A stretch of DNA of 64,000 bases from Stemphylium vesicarium (GCA_004380135.1 QXCR01000045.1:1-64000), one strand, 5' to 3'; counted from the stretch's first letter, positions 32,134-43,465 are shown. Notes: a model not told the origin generated them from the sequence alone. Numbers and translations: made by a program.

Positions 32134-33792
32134 ATGACGAGCTCAACATTGCCTTCATCTCAGCCCACGATGACTGAACACACGATCCAAACCCCATGCG
32201 CTACCATGCCATCGACAAGCCCAACCGCAACACCAGGCAAAATCGAAGATGGCCCCAGTCCACAGCACCGCGTCTCGTACACACCCTCGGACATCGAACG
32301 TCTAGGCCGCGAGCGTCCACCATCTTTCAGATCCCTTCCCCATGAGCTAGGCTTCTGCTTCGCCCTCCTAGGCTCCATGTTCGTGGCTGAGTACATGATA
32401 TCGGGCTTCAACATCCTACTCCCAGACCTCTCAGCCGAGCTCAACATCCCGTCCAATGCGCAGACATGGCCCGCGTCCGTGTTTTCCCTCGTCACAGGAG
32501 CCTTTCTCCTACCATTCGGCCGACTGGCTGATATGTTCGGAGGCTATCTCATCTTCAACATTGGCCTTGCCTGGTTCCTCGCCTGGTCCATCATCGCTGG
32601 TTTTTCCCAGAATTACATTATGTTGATTGTGTGTCGGGCGCTGCAAGGCTTCGGGCCTGCTGCTTTCCTGCCCTCTGGAATCATGTTGCTTGGCTCGATC
32701 TACCGTCCTGGGCCAAGGAAGAATTTAGTCTTCAGCCTGTACGGCGCTTTTGCTCCTGTTGGTTTCTTCACTGGAATCTTCTTCGCGGGTGTCGCAGCGC
32801 AATTCATAACGTGGGGCTGGTTCTTCTGGATCGGTTCCATCATCCTCGCTATCGTTGGCGTGGCGGCGTACTTTTGCATCCCGAACCCTAGGGAAGAGAA
32901 AGAAAAGGCGAAGGAGCAAGGCAAAAGCGTCAAGATGGATTGGTGGGGCACTGCCACGGTAGTCCCTGGGCTGGTGCTGGTCGTCTTCGCACTCACAGAC
33001 GGAAGTCATGCACCACAGGGCTGGGCTACACCATACATTCCAGTCACCTTCGTCATCGGCTGGCTCTTTCTCGGCGCTTTCATCTACATTGAAGGCCGAG
33101 TAGCCGAGCAGCCTCTCCTCCCAGGCGATATGTTCAGTGTCAAGGGCATGAAACCCCTCGCAGTAGCTCTCTTCTTCCAGTATGGAACATTTGGTATCTT
33201 CATCTTCTACGCCAGTTTCTACATCGAGCAAGTCGTTGGTGCAAGTCCGCTCCTCACTGCTGCTTGGTTTACCCCGATGTGTGTCGGTGGCTTGATCTTG
33301 GCGACCATCGGCGGACTGATTCTGCACCTCTTGCCTGGACGCATATTGCTTCTCATCAGTGGAACAGCATACATCCTCTCCACTCTTCTCTTCGCCATCG
33401 TCCCTGTCGAATTCAACTATTGGGCTTATATCTTTCCCGCCATGATCTGCGCTACCCTCGGTATCGATATTACCTACAACGTCAGCAATATCTTCATTAC
33501 CACCTCACTACCAAAAGCGCGGCAAGGCCTCGCTGGCTCTTTCATGAATTCCCTGCTCTTCCTTGGTATCGCCGTCTACCTCTCCTTTGCGGATCTAGCG
33601 GTTAGCGAGACGGAGGAGAGGGGTAAAAGGCAAAGCTACAAAGTTGCGTTTTGGCTTGCTACGGCACTTGCTGGAGCGGGACTGATTATTATGTTTCTGG
33701 GTGTCAAGATCGGTAAGGCGAAAAGTGATTTGACGGTTGAGGAGAGAGAAGAACTCGAGAGCGAGTTGGTTCGAAGGACGACTAATGAATAG
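32134..33792 (+). CDS. MFS drug:H+ antiporter-like transporter
   Basis: Intronless 552-residue plasma-membrane transporter, with about 14 hydrophobic segments from residue 80 on. The first loop has the MFS motif A variant GRLADMFGG, and helix 4 carries VCRALQGFGPAAFLPSG, as in drug:H+ antiporters; YGAFAPVGFFTGIFFAG resembles antiporter motif C. The start is taken at 32134 (MTSSTLPSS); the frame is open to 32023 but that extra stretch looks like leader. The Ser/Thr/Pro-rich N-terminus and charged C-terminus are cytoplasmic. Export of a toxic or secreted small molecule is probable; the substrate is unknown. It is divergent from a Zn2Cys6 factor. Confidence 0.9.
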   Translation: MTSSTLPSSQPTMTEHTIQTPCATMPSTSPTATPGKIEDGPSPQHRVSYTPSDIERLGRERPPSFRSLPHELGFCFALLGSMFVAEYMISGFNILLPDLSAELNIPSNAQTWPASVFSLVTGAFLLPFGRLADMFGGYLIFNIGLAWFLAWSIIAGFSQNYIMLIVCRALQGFGPAAFLPSGIMLLGSIYRPGPRKNLVFSLYGAFAPVGFFTGIFFAGVAAQFITWGWFFWIGSIILAIVGVAAYFCIPNPREEKEKAKEQGKSVKMDWWGTATVVPGLVLVVFALTDGSHAPQGWATPYIPVTFVIGWLFLGAFIYIEGRVAEQPLLPGDMFSVKGMKPLAVALFFQYGTFGIFIFYASFYIEQVVGASPLLTAAWFTPMCVGGLILATIGGLILHLLPGRILLLISGTAYILSTLLFAIVPVEFNYWAYIFPAMICATLGIDITYNVSNIFITTSLPKARQGLAGSFMNSLLFLGIAVYLSFADLAVSETEERGKRQSYKVAFWLATALAGAGLIIMFLGVKIGKAKSDLTVEEREELESELVRRTTNE

Positions 33793-34185
33793 GCTGTGGT
33801 TTGCATAGTAAGCTGAGGTTATGTAGTCCTAATTTAGCATTTCTGCACTCGGGAACATGGGAAGCGAAGTCTGTCGTGATTAAAAGCCGCCATACGACAC
33901 ATTCGTCTTGAGATATAGGGTATGGCTCTTTTTCGACCTTCAGATACCTTGGTCCTAGTTCTCTCCCTCCGATATTACATTCACGCGTCGTCCACAGTAT
34001 GCTGCTGGATTTCTCAGAACTGAAGCCCAGGGTGTTTGTAGTGAATGGGATAATGAGTGTGGTAAAGCGCGTCACTTTGCTGCACATCGGTTTACTTTCT
34101 CGGTCGTAGTATGTAAAGCCAAGGGCAGGGAATCTTAGAAGCGCATGCGTCAAATCTCGGCAGCAGGCGAATGTCCATGTTTCAT
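33793..34185. other. intergenic region between convergent genes
   Basis: Holds 3' ends of the MFS gene (plus) and the aldolase gene (minus). Nothing else seen. Confidence 0.5.
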
Positions 34186-35215
34186 TCACTCCAAAAAGGC
34201 ACCTCGGGTCTTTGCAAGAATTTCATCATAATAGCTCTGGAAGGCTAGCCATCCCTTCTCCGGTGTTCCAACTTGTTTGTATGTCTCGGCAGCTTCGCTC
34301 TCGGGTATGATCTTGGGTTGATGCCCGCTTCCGGCAGCGGCGGCGTCGACGAGGAGTTGCGCTTGGCAGGTCTTATCGAGGGAAAGGAACCAGAAAGCCG
34401 CTTCGTCGACTGACTTGCCAACTGTGAGAATGCCGTGATTCTGAAGAATCGCAGCTTTTCCATGGCCTGGTTACTGTCAGTGAAGTCCGAGGCCAGACTT
34501 GCTACGTACCCAGCGCATCGGCGATTCGCTCGCCCTCTTCATTGGCTAGTACTACGCCGCCAAACTGATTGTACACGCCGTGGCTCTTGTAGAAGCGTAT
34601 ACTGTCCTGAGTGATCATATCAAGCTCTCTTCCAAAGGCACTGAATGCCTTTCCATGTACACTGTGAGCATGGCATGCCGCATGTACGTCGGGCCGTCGC
34701 TTGTGGATGGCGCTGTGAATGGCGAAAGCAGCCGCGTTGATGGGCTGATCACCCTCGACTACCTCGCCCTCTTCGTTCACCAGTATCAAGTCAGATACAC
34801 GCATGAGAGAAAAATGAGTAGAGAGCGGATTGAGCCAGAAGTGATCGGTCAATACGGGATCGCGCACGCTGATGTGGCCAGCGACGCCTTCGTCAAAGCC
34901 TCGAGAAGCAAAAACACGGTACGCGGCGGCCAGGTGCTGTTTGCGATACAAGCGTTCATCCTCGAGGCTATTAAAGTCCGGGTACTTGCGTACTTTCAAT
35001 GCCTTGCCTGCCTTGGTGCGGCCCATGGCTGCCACCTCCCGGTTTTCTAATTCTTCGGCATGGTCGACGCGAACGCCTGCTGTGACCGACGCGCGGATTA
35101 GGTTCGAGGATGTGACTAGTGTTCGACCCGGGGGCGGTAGGCAATGCGACGGGTGGGGCTTGAAAAGGCTCGTCACTCCAAAGGATGGGACGCGGAACAA
35201 ACGAATTGTAGCCAT
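34186..35215 (-). CDS. class II aldolase/adducin family protein
   Basis: Two exons, 34510-35215 and 34186-34466, joined at G|GC to give 328 residues. The fold is that of L-fuculose-phosphate aldolase and adducin heads. AGHISVRDP is the substrate loop. HAACHAHSVHGKAFS supplies the two metal-binding His, and the third lies in ILQNHGILTVG, assembled across the intron. Fungal relatives act on small hydroxy or oxo acids or sugars, with the reaction mostly unassigned. The start at 35215 gives a roughly 45-residue leader rich in Arg, Ser and Leu and without acidic residues (MATIRLFRVPSFGVTSL), resembling a mitochondrial presequence. An internal ATG (MGRTKAG) could give a cytosolic form. Confidence 0.88.
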
Positions 35216-36005
35216 GGCCAACACTGTGGGTTGGTAGTAGTCGATAGGGGCGCGCTTGATGTTTCTATGCTGCAGCCAGCGCAGGTCCCCGCCGGACATA
35301 AGGCGGATCGGATATAGCAAAGGCGCATGTCGCAGGCCTGTAGCCGTACGCCATTGGTGACCGCCGACGCCGTGTATGAGTAGAGGACACACATGGCGCG
35401 TCGCGGGGGTGGGCCGAGGCTGGTCGCGTGATGACGTAATCGCCATCCTCTCTACTACCAACTGGAACGCTTCTTCTCTGCTTCAACGCCATCTTCAGTG
35501 TGAACCCTGTGTAGCTTCCACTGATCCAGATGAGTCTCCAAGTTTCCCGGGATATGGGGTGGCGGAATGAAATTTCTCAATTGCTCGACGCCATGCTTCA
35601 ATTGCTAGCCAACGCCGACGTCAACATATACGATACAAGCTCAAGAGCCACCGACTACTGTGCTTTTCGCCAAAACATCGTGGCCTGATCTCAACTTTCT
35701 CCCCTTTTCTACACTCTGATCTCGTATACTGTTGCTTTATTCGTCATGAATTTGATTTAGTCGCACTTGCTTTCACCTTCCCATCATACCCCACTGGCCC
35801 TCGCCCCGCCCCGCCTGTTACTCCCACCTGCAATCATGTGCTATCGCTTGCGCAATTCGTCGCTGGAATCACGGCCCCATGCTCATCTTCACTCCTTCCT
35901 CCCCTCCCTATAAATAGCCCCATTCCCCGCCATACCTTTACTGAACCACAGCAACTTCCCCAACCGAGCCATTCTCTCTTCGACTGACCTCGAATGTCAG
36001 CCGGA
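35216..36005. other. intergenic region between divergent genes
   Basis: Promoters of the aldolase (minus) and the secreted unknown protein (plus). CT-rich tracts occur near 35690-35830. No gene is recognised. Confidence 0.5.
35909..35916 (+). promoter_or_regulatory. TATA box of the secreted unknown protein gene
   Basis: TATAAATA, 97 bases before the ATG at 36006, followed by a CT-rich leader. Confidence 0.55.
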
Positions 36006-37664
36006 ATGAAGTACGCTTTCTTCTTTCTTCTATCCCTGCTGCCGGCCATCAGACTCGCAAGTCCGAACATCGCTCCTTCAAGTCCCTGTGAGTAAAATAT
36101 CGGGGCGGCCATTCCAATTACTGACGCATGTTAGCTCTTGCCCTTGATGCCTCGAGCGCCCATGGTCTCATCGACCAAGATATTCTCGGTGGCGACCAGG
36201 AGCTTAAGACATGGTTCGCCCAGCTGAACGAGGCCACGCGCAGAAATGCGACATGGCGCGCTGGCCACTACTCCGAGGTTGTCGGTAACGCGACTGAGTC
36301 TACCTACAATGGTAGCGTTTCCGGGGACTCATCTTTCAACGTCGTCACTGCCACAGGCAACAAGAGGGCACCACCCAACTTGGAGGGTTACTATCAAGTT
36401 GATGTTCGCCTCGGCAGGGGTTCGGTTCACACGGGTACCTTGCGCAAGGGTCGCATGTTCCAGCGCATCTATTCCACTCTCAAGAACTGTGAATATGCGC
36501 AGAGCCCTGGAAAATGCAACATGCTGTCGGGATCCAATGTTCCATGTCATTGCGATATCAAGCATATCGTGTTCGATACAGAAAAGCCCGATACCTACAG
36601 TTGGTCCTCAGATTCGTACCTCAGGATCATGCCCGAGTACTCGTACTTCGATATCGATAGACATCCCGATATCCAGGACCTAGGGGTAAGCGTGACGGGG
36701 CGCCTAGGAATATCCAATGCTAACGTCTCACCAGTTTCGAATCATTGCGCGGATCTACGAGCTCATGACGTTGCAGTCCAGCAACTGTCGTTTTATCCAC
36801 TTCCCAGCCATGTTTACCACTCCCCCGACATACATGTGCAGTGTAGCCGACCAGGTGGAGCTGAGCTTCCCAATCAATGGAGGTGTAATCCAGGGTGTTC
36901 TGAACGTCAAGCTCGAATGGAGCAGGAAGACAAAGGAAGGCACCTACACCTGTGAAGGCGACACGGAAGCCGATGTCGACGCGATGATGTGGACCGACTT
37001 CCGCGACGACATCGCCAAGGGCATGAACTGGCCCGAAAAGCAAATCCTTCCTTTCGTGTACTGCACTGACGCTCCTTGTCTCCGACAAGCCCTTGTTCCT
37101 GGCCATTCGTGGAATGAGGGCAAGGGCTGCACCCCTCTCGATTGGCCGCTGGGATGCGACCCTGAGCTCACAGGCCCATCAAACCCAAAGCTCAATTGCC
37201 CGCCTTCGACCGAGTTCAAAGAGGCGCCTGGTAAGCCATCGCGTCAGAATAAGGCGCTGTCCATCATCTACCAGCACTGGGTTGGCGAAACCGGTAGCAA
37301 GATCAATTCCTGGCTCTTCGTCCCGGGCGACTATGGGGTAGACAGGGTGTGCGCCGCAGAGGATCAAGCGCAGAAGATGGTGTCTGCCCCAGGCGACGAT
37401 AATACCGTTGTCAACCCGCCTTGGCCCGGTGGCACATTTGAACTCAACAGTCTTCACGGCCTCGAGTGCGAATACAAGAACGACGGAACCAACCCTGGTG
37501 CCTTGTTCTGCCAGGACTGGGACTCGGACAAGAAAGGGCCCAAGAACAGGAAGATCCAGTGCAAGATTGATCCAGTCGGTGCCGTTCAGAGGGCGGAAAA
37601 TTGCAACAAGGGAGACAAGGAAAAGGAGGACCGGCGTCATAAGGTCGTGACTTGCGACTGGTAG
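36006..37664 (+). CDS. secreted Cys-containing protein of unknown family
   Basis: Three exons, 36006-36087, 36135-36685 and 36735-37664, close in phase to give 520 residues. The signal peptide is clear (MKYAFFFLLSLLPAIRLA). The N-terminal half has RRNATWRAGHYSEV and several N-glycosylation sites, then Cys-rich segments (SGKCNM-like, PCHCDIKHI). No catalytic motif is recognised. From residue about 384 a module begins with KALSIIYQ and continues through SWLFVPGDYGVDRVC, PPWPGG and LHGLECEYK. The same module ends the decayed subtilisin-like gene lying convergent at 38004-40766. The two genes therefore probably share ancestry over this region. It is a secreted protein; function unknown, no homologue recognised by eye. 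Confidence 0.8.
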
Positions 37665-38003
37665 GCAGGCATCGGGAGTGGATCGGAGCTGTGGTATCGC
37701 GCATGTAGAGGTCCAGATAGCTAGTGGCTAGTTCTTTTCCTCTTGTACAAAATTAGATTCGTTGTCAAAGAATGTTTTACTTGCTCGAGTTCTCCCTCTT
37801 AATTACGATTTGAATTGGCCATGTGTAAAGTGATCCAATACGTGACATCGCATGACGAGGCGCGGGCCATTTTCTCAGAACACACGCGCACAGAGCCACG
37901 CAATCCTCCCCCCTTACAATCACCCTCACCACTTGCACGAAATAACAGGATGCCGATAAACCCCAATATTGCACTCTCCATACCCTTCATCATCTCTCCG
38001 GTC
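37665..38003. other. intergenic region between convergent relatives
   Basis: 3' regions of two convergent genes that share a C-terminal module. Nothing else seen. Confidence 0.5.
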
Positions 38004-40766
38004 CTACTTCTTGCCTTTCACATCAACCTCACCATCATTACAAGACAGGCTGCCAGCATCGTCGCCTTCCCGCTTATACTCGCGCTTGAGACCGTGGAGA
38101 TGGAGTTCAATGCCTGGAGGCCAGTGCGGGCTATCGACCTTGCCACTAGCATCCCCAGTCGCCTCTTCGCTTTTGGCTGCGTCTTCGTCGTCGCGGCAGA
38201 GTGCTGAGACGCCGTAATCGGTGGGGAAGTAGAGCCAGGAATCGGTCTCGCCTCCTGCTGTTGTGATGATGTTCTGGTAGATGATCGAGAGCGCTTTCGT
38301 CTTTGACGGCGGCGGCGGCGGTGGTGGTGCTGAATCAGACGGCTCATTCGGTGGGGTATCTGGCGTGTCGGGACTATTGGTGGTAGCATGCTTGTGGTCG
38401 TCCTTTGTTGCTCCATTCCAGATCACGCGGATACCGCTGTTCGTCTTCATCTCCCAGCTCGAGTCTTTGCTGACGAGGTAGTCTTTGCGTTGATGCGTTC
38501 TACGCCAGTCTTGGTGTCGTCCCATGGTTTGGTGTCGTATGACATGTATGTGGCAATAAGGCCCACGACTTGTGGCACAGCTGAGGATTTGGCTGTTAGC
38601 CTTCGCGAGACGTATCTACTTGCGCCAACTTCGCTTACCTATTGACGATCCGGATTCTGTCGTTGAGTTCCCATCCTGCTTTGACTGGCATTCAACATCA
38701 GCACCTGGAGCATACAATGTGACTAGTTCACCAGCCTGTGAGAAGTCCGCGCGTTCCCCATTCCAATCGGAAGCACCTACTACTATGAGTGGTGCGTTAA
38801 TATCCTGGAGTATCATGGGTAGTTGGTCGACTTCTCGGTGAACTGGACCGCGCGCTTCGTTGCCAGCAGCCGTCACGAACGGTGCGCCTAGTTTGGAAAG
38901 TTCCCGGAGGTCATCTGCGTATAGCTTTTGGATGTTCTTGTCGGCTTTCGCTATGGCTGGCGTCAAGCCTCCGAGTCCAATCGCCATGGAACTTGTGACT
39001 ACGCTTCGTTTCTCGCGGCTTGGGTTGGCCTTGACGTCTCGGAGTATCAGCCACATCGCATTCTCCCAGTCTCCAGATACTGGATACAACGTCGTCGATA
39101 TCAAGGTAGTCTAAAAGATTAGAATCAGTCAGCCAATAGCATTGATTGTCTTTCGGATTGAGGGGGTAATGGAAAGCCGACCCGAATTTGGTTCACAGCT
39201 CACATACCTCTTTCGCTAAGCCAAATTGTTGGCCCACCGCTTTTGAAGCTGCCGCTGTTCTGTGTGGAGGCTTCTGGGCATTGTCGTCGGTATCCGGGCT
39301 TTGGTTTCCGTGGCCAGATATCGTAGTGTGGAGCACTCGAGCCTTGTTTGTCGTAAACTCTCGATCGCCGCCAGGGTAGTCATGGCGTGTTAGTCACAAT
39401 CCGAAAAGTCTAATTCAGGGATATGCTTGCATTGCTGACTTTGATTTGAATCCCCAGACCAAGTACATATACCCGTACATCCTTGCCAGGACTTTTAGGA
39501 CAGACAAAATCTGTGAAGTCAATGAAGCGGCTTCCACTACAAACCAGAAAGATCAGCATGTGTGTTACCAAGATGGTGTGGAAAACGTCGTACGGGCACT
39601 GACTGTCTATGACCAGAGCGTCGTACGCATACTCCTGTCATTTCCACGTAGACGCCCTCTTCGACAGTGGTGCGTGTGTATCCGATATTCCTCTCGCTCT
39701 GGCGGCTGGTGTGACCAGTCGGTACGAGGAATGGTGAGCAATGATACTAAAGGAAGCTCTTCCATGATACCATCGATACTTTCGTGATTCGCGACTTCTT
39801 CTTTGGCTTCGGCTGTCGACGTAACGTTACCATACCCAAGAATCTTCTCGTCGGGACCAATCTGATAAATGTCGCTTCCCTGCACCATCTTGTCCGTCAA
39901 GAACCCGTAGGCCTTCTTCGTATCACCGTCGTTTTTAATGAGCGCGATGTATGTGGCCGTGCCTCTCTGAGTGAGAAAATTACTCTGCCTAGTTAGTGAA
40001 GCATCTTCTGTCGCTACTCCCTGATTGCTGGAAGGTCGAGCTGCATCCTCTTCTAGTATATGATCATTGACAGCTTTAATGCTTCCCAAACCATATTTGG
40101 TATGAAAGTTTGTAGGTGTCACACTGTTCCCCGACACAGACCTCTGCTTTTGTACAGCCATGATCCTTTCATCGGCTTCGACCTCAATCTTAGCATTTGA
40201 TGTGAGAGTTACATTATCCCAGGCAAAGACCTCGTCTCCCCAGAAGATTTGAGAAAAACTTGACCCGCTCGCGATTCTCGACTTCAGGAACTCTTCCGTT
40301 TCCACAAGGTCGCTCCCCTTGTTCAACGAAACAGTGTAAACCTGTGTGTTTCGACGTTGAAGGTCCTGATGAGGTGCGGAAGTTATTGAGTTCGTTGTGT
40401 CTGCTTCTCGGTGGTCGTTTCGCGCAAACGTGTAGTACTGCATTGGCTCTCTGCTGGCTTGATCAGACCGGGTACCAGACTGAGACGTAGTCAGAAGCCC
40501 AGCGGCGTGAGCAGAACTTGGTTTACGTTGAGTAACTTCCTTGATTTCGTCGATAGCCTTGATCGCATCTTTGAGGTCAGGTTGCTCCTAAAGAATGACC
40601 CAGGCCTTAGGAGATCGATCTCAGCAATCTTGGTGGGGTCAGAGGGCGTGACAGGGAAGACTCTGTATGTGTACGTGTTTGGGCCACTGATGGAGACGTC
40701 AGAGGAATGTTTCGGGGTGAGAGCCTGAGCGAAAAGTAGAAGGTGTAGAATGATGAAAAGATGCAT
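38004..40766 (-). pseudogene. decayed subtilisin-like (S8) gene with C-terminal module
   Basis: Pieces in order on the minus strand: signal peptide (MHLFIILHLLLFAQALT) from the ATG at 40766; a propeptide-like piece; a long N-terminal region at 39607-40590; the Asp-motif piece near 39440-39480; the His piece near 39200-39350 (PPHRTAAASKAVGQQFGLAK); a body piece at 38616-39115 (VGASDWNGERADFSQ, LVTLYAPGADVEC); and a Ser piece (ESGSSI) spliced to VPQVVGLIATYMSYDTKPW. The usual DTG reads GLG in VYVLGLGIQI, so the catalytic Asp is missing; HGT reads HRT. Frame is lost between the propeptide and the piece whose TAG is at 40588, and again after RINAK near 38490. The end repeats the module of the neighbouring secreted protein. 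Intact promoter and signal peptide suggest recent decay. Confidence 0.7.
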
Positions 40767-41585
40767 CGCAGTCGTGTGATCGAGTGGTGCTAAGTTGTGG
40801 ATGTCGTGGAGAAAAGACGATCAAGTGCATGTGATTGGAAGAAGAATTGCGTTTTTGCTGCTGGGGTATGAGGGAGGAGCGTTTAGCCCAGGCGGATACC
40901 CAGCTTTATACAGCGAATGAAACAACACCCCAATGTGAGAACGTGGCAAGTTTATCTGGCTTCTGTGATGATGGAATCCAGACTGGTTGACGTCATGAAG
41001 CGGCGTTCACTCAAGAAGAGCCCATGGCAGACCATGAAACCCGCGCCAGTTTCGAAGAGACGAGATCATGACTGTGTCTAGTTTGAACGGGCCCGCTTTG
41101 ATGGTTCGGCTGGGGCCATATATGCGGCACTGCAAAACTGAAACAACACGAAAAGCGTGGGAATAGTCATTGGTGTGCCGTTGAAGGTCTGTGCGTCGTA
41201 TATACAGGAGTTCAGCTTCAGGGCAAGCAAGAAAAAGGAGCATATGAAGACACTTGTTTGATTGGAAGAAATAAAGGTGAGATGCTTCACAACTCACCGT
41301 TCTGAAGAAGTTGCCATTTCACGACAGAATGCAGTTTGCACCAGAAGTTCAGGAGTAAGATTTTTCGTTTTTGGAGAAAGGAGCGACTTGGTAACATAAG
41401 TTAGAGATATGGAGTATTATGCAAGCACAGGTATGAGCCAGAAGCTCGACGTTGTGAGAGCGGGGCTAAGTCCGCTTTGGTCGACGACGTAGGAAGCGCG
41501 AGCCGTGCCATCGGGAAACCGCCAACGGCCCCCGCAGCGGTATGCGGCGCTGCAGACTAACCAAGGCTCACATGCGACTAGCTAT
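40767..41585. other. intergenic region
   Basis: Promoter side of the subtilisin-like gene and 3' side of the laccase gene. No convincing gene. Confidence 0.5.
40904..40910 (-). promoter_or_regulatory. TATA box of the subtilisin-like gene
   Basis: TATAAAG on the minus strand, about 140 bases before the ATG at 40766; still intact although the gene is broken. Confidence 0.45.
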
Positions 41586-43465
41586 TCATACACCAGAATC
41601 ATCCTGCTCAATACTGGCCGATTCACTAAAGGTCTTCCAAGCGTCGCAGTTGCTGGTCAGCGTATCGTTGTTAGTCAACACCGCAATCGAATCATACTGC
41701 TCGACGAACTGCATCGCGAAGCCCTCAGAAGTATGCCAGCCTATTCAATAATTAGCATTTTCGAGATTTGGGAGTTGTTGACTTACCGATGTGGCAATGC
41801 ATCAGCCAAGCGCCAGGATTGTTCGTCTCAAACGCCAACACCAAGTATCCGGAAGCCGGAAGCATGGCAGTATCACGACGGGGCGGGTTGTCCAGGCTGA
41901 GAGTAACATCATCGTCATAAGTGCCTGTACCCTGCGCGATGACATAGAAGTCATGGCCGTGGAGATGGATTGGGTGGGGCACAGCCAGAGTGGTGGAAAT
42001 GACAACGTAGACCCATTCATTGGCGTTGGGTACCTGGAAGACGGCATTGGAAGTATCAAAGGTCGTCTCATTTTCCATGACCTGCATCAGTGTGGGGTTG
42101 TCCCATTCTGAGACGAAGGTTGTGCTGTTGAGCGTCCATTTGAAGAGCAGGTCGCTGTTGAGGCCGACGGCCACAGGTTCATCGGCCGTAGCACTGGCTG
42201 TCGATCCAACGGTCTTGGAGATGTATGGCACAATATTGTCTGTTTCGTCGGAGCAGCTGTCCTCGTAGTCGTAAGCAGAGGTAGTGGGAGTGCCAGCTGA
42301 GTCGCCGTAGTAGATGATACCGCGAATGTCATCTTCGTTGTCGTTCTCGGAGCAAGCAGACTGAGGGATGGCGCGCATCCAGAAGTTGTCGGCTACATCT
42401 GCTTGATCAGCTGTAACGATGATATCGTAGCGCTGACCCATGCCGATACTGACGACCGTGGCTTCGTAAGGCTCGATAGCAACGAGATCGGATGCGATGA
42501 CGGTCATGGTGTGGTTGTCGATCATGAACTTCCAGTGTGTGTCTACCGCAGCGTTCACAAGACGGAAAAGGTATGAAGTACCCGATGTGAAAGACTTGTT
42601 GAAGCGGAACCCGCCATCCTCGTAAGTGTTGGTACCGTTGATGAGGCCGTTGTCCAGTGTTGGCGGTCCCTCGGTCTCGGCGGAAAGGTAAAGCTCATCG
42701 ACCGTCTAATGTTCATTAGTCAATGCCCCTTAATGTCACTTTGTCAAAAAAGCATACCTGATGATCCCAGTCATTCAGGAAGAGTACGCCAAGATCCTCA
42801 TCGTAGTTTTCGGTGGCGGGTCCGTTGATGAGAATACCACCAAAGATACCCTCCCACGCCTGCAGCGCAAAGTGCGAATGGTACCAAGAGGAGCCATATT
42901 GCGTAGCCCTCCAAGTATAAGTAATAGACTCGCCTGGTGCGGTTGGGCATTGGGTGATCGAACTAACGCCATCTTGGTCGTTTGTGTTCAACTGCCAGAT
43001 GCCGTGAAAATGAATGCTTGTGCCGTTGTTTGATGTCGTGAGTGAGTTGGTAACATGAACGATGACTGTATCACCCCAGTCTGCGATCAACGTTGGGCCA
43101 GGGATCGAGCCGTTGACTGCCATGGCTGATCGAGACACGCCATCTGGTGCAACCGTGACATCGGTGAGCTCTAGCCAATATTCACGAGTCACTCCAGTAT
43201 TAGGGACCTCGGTGGCAGGGTCTGTATCGATGGAGTAATCGCACCACTCTGACCTTGTGGAGGCGGTGTTTCCATCACATGCAGATCTTGGCTCTGCAAA
43301 TATGTTAGTGAATGGTCCCAAAGATTATCGCAGGCTATACTGATCGGGAAAGATCATATATGGCTTGCACTAGGAAGCATGAAACTGACTCAGATCTGAA
43401 GAAAAGGGAAAGGCAGTAGCATAGCCCGCTAGGGCTGCAATGCTAAAGACACTGCGAAAAAGCAT
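41586..43465 (-). CDS. secreted ascomycete laccase (multicopper oxidase)
   Basis: Oxidises phenols and related substrates one electron at a time and reduces O2 to water; extracellular. Four exons (43390-43465, 42758-43293, 41787-42705, 41586-41740) close in phase to 561 residues, the usual size. The signal peptide is MLFRSVFSIAALAGYATA. All four copper motifs are present: HFHGIWQ, WYHSHFALQ, HPIHLHGHDF and HCHIGWHTSEGF, the last assembled across an intron. The residue ten after the motif Cys is Phe, as in high-potential type 1 sites. The C-terminus ends DSGV, matching the DSG(L/I/V) plug of ascomycete laccases, so a full mature end is present. A divergent small secreted gene lies 1.1 kb upstream. 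Confidence 0.95.

Noticed and set aside
29759..33792. Secondary-metabolite gene cluster around the Zn2Cys6 factor and MFS transporter
   Set aside because: No backbone synthase or tailoring set lies in the flanking 10 kb on either side.
41007..41297. Two overlapping short frames upstream of the subtilisin-like gene, one with a hydrophobic start
   Set aside because: Neither has supporting splice structure or family features, and they overlap each other on the same strand.
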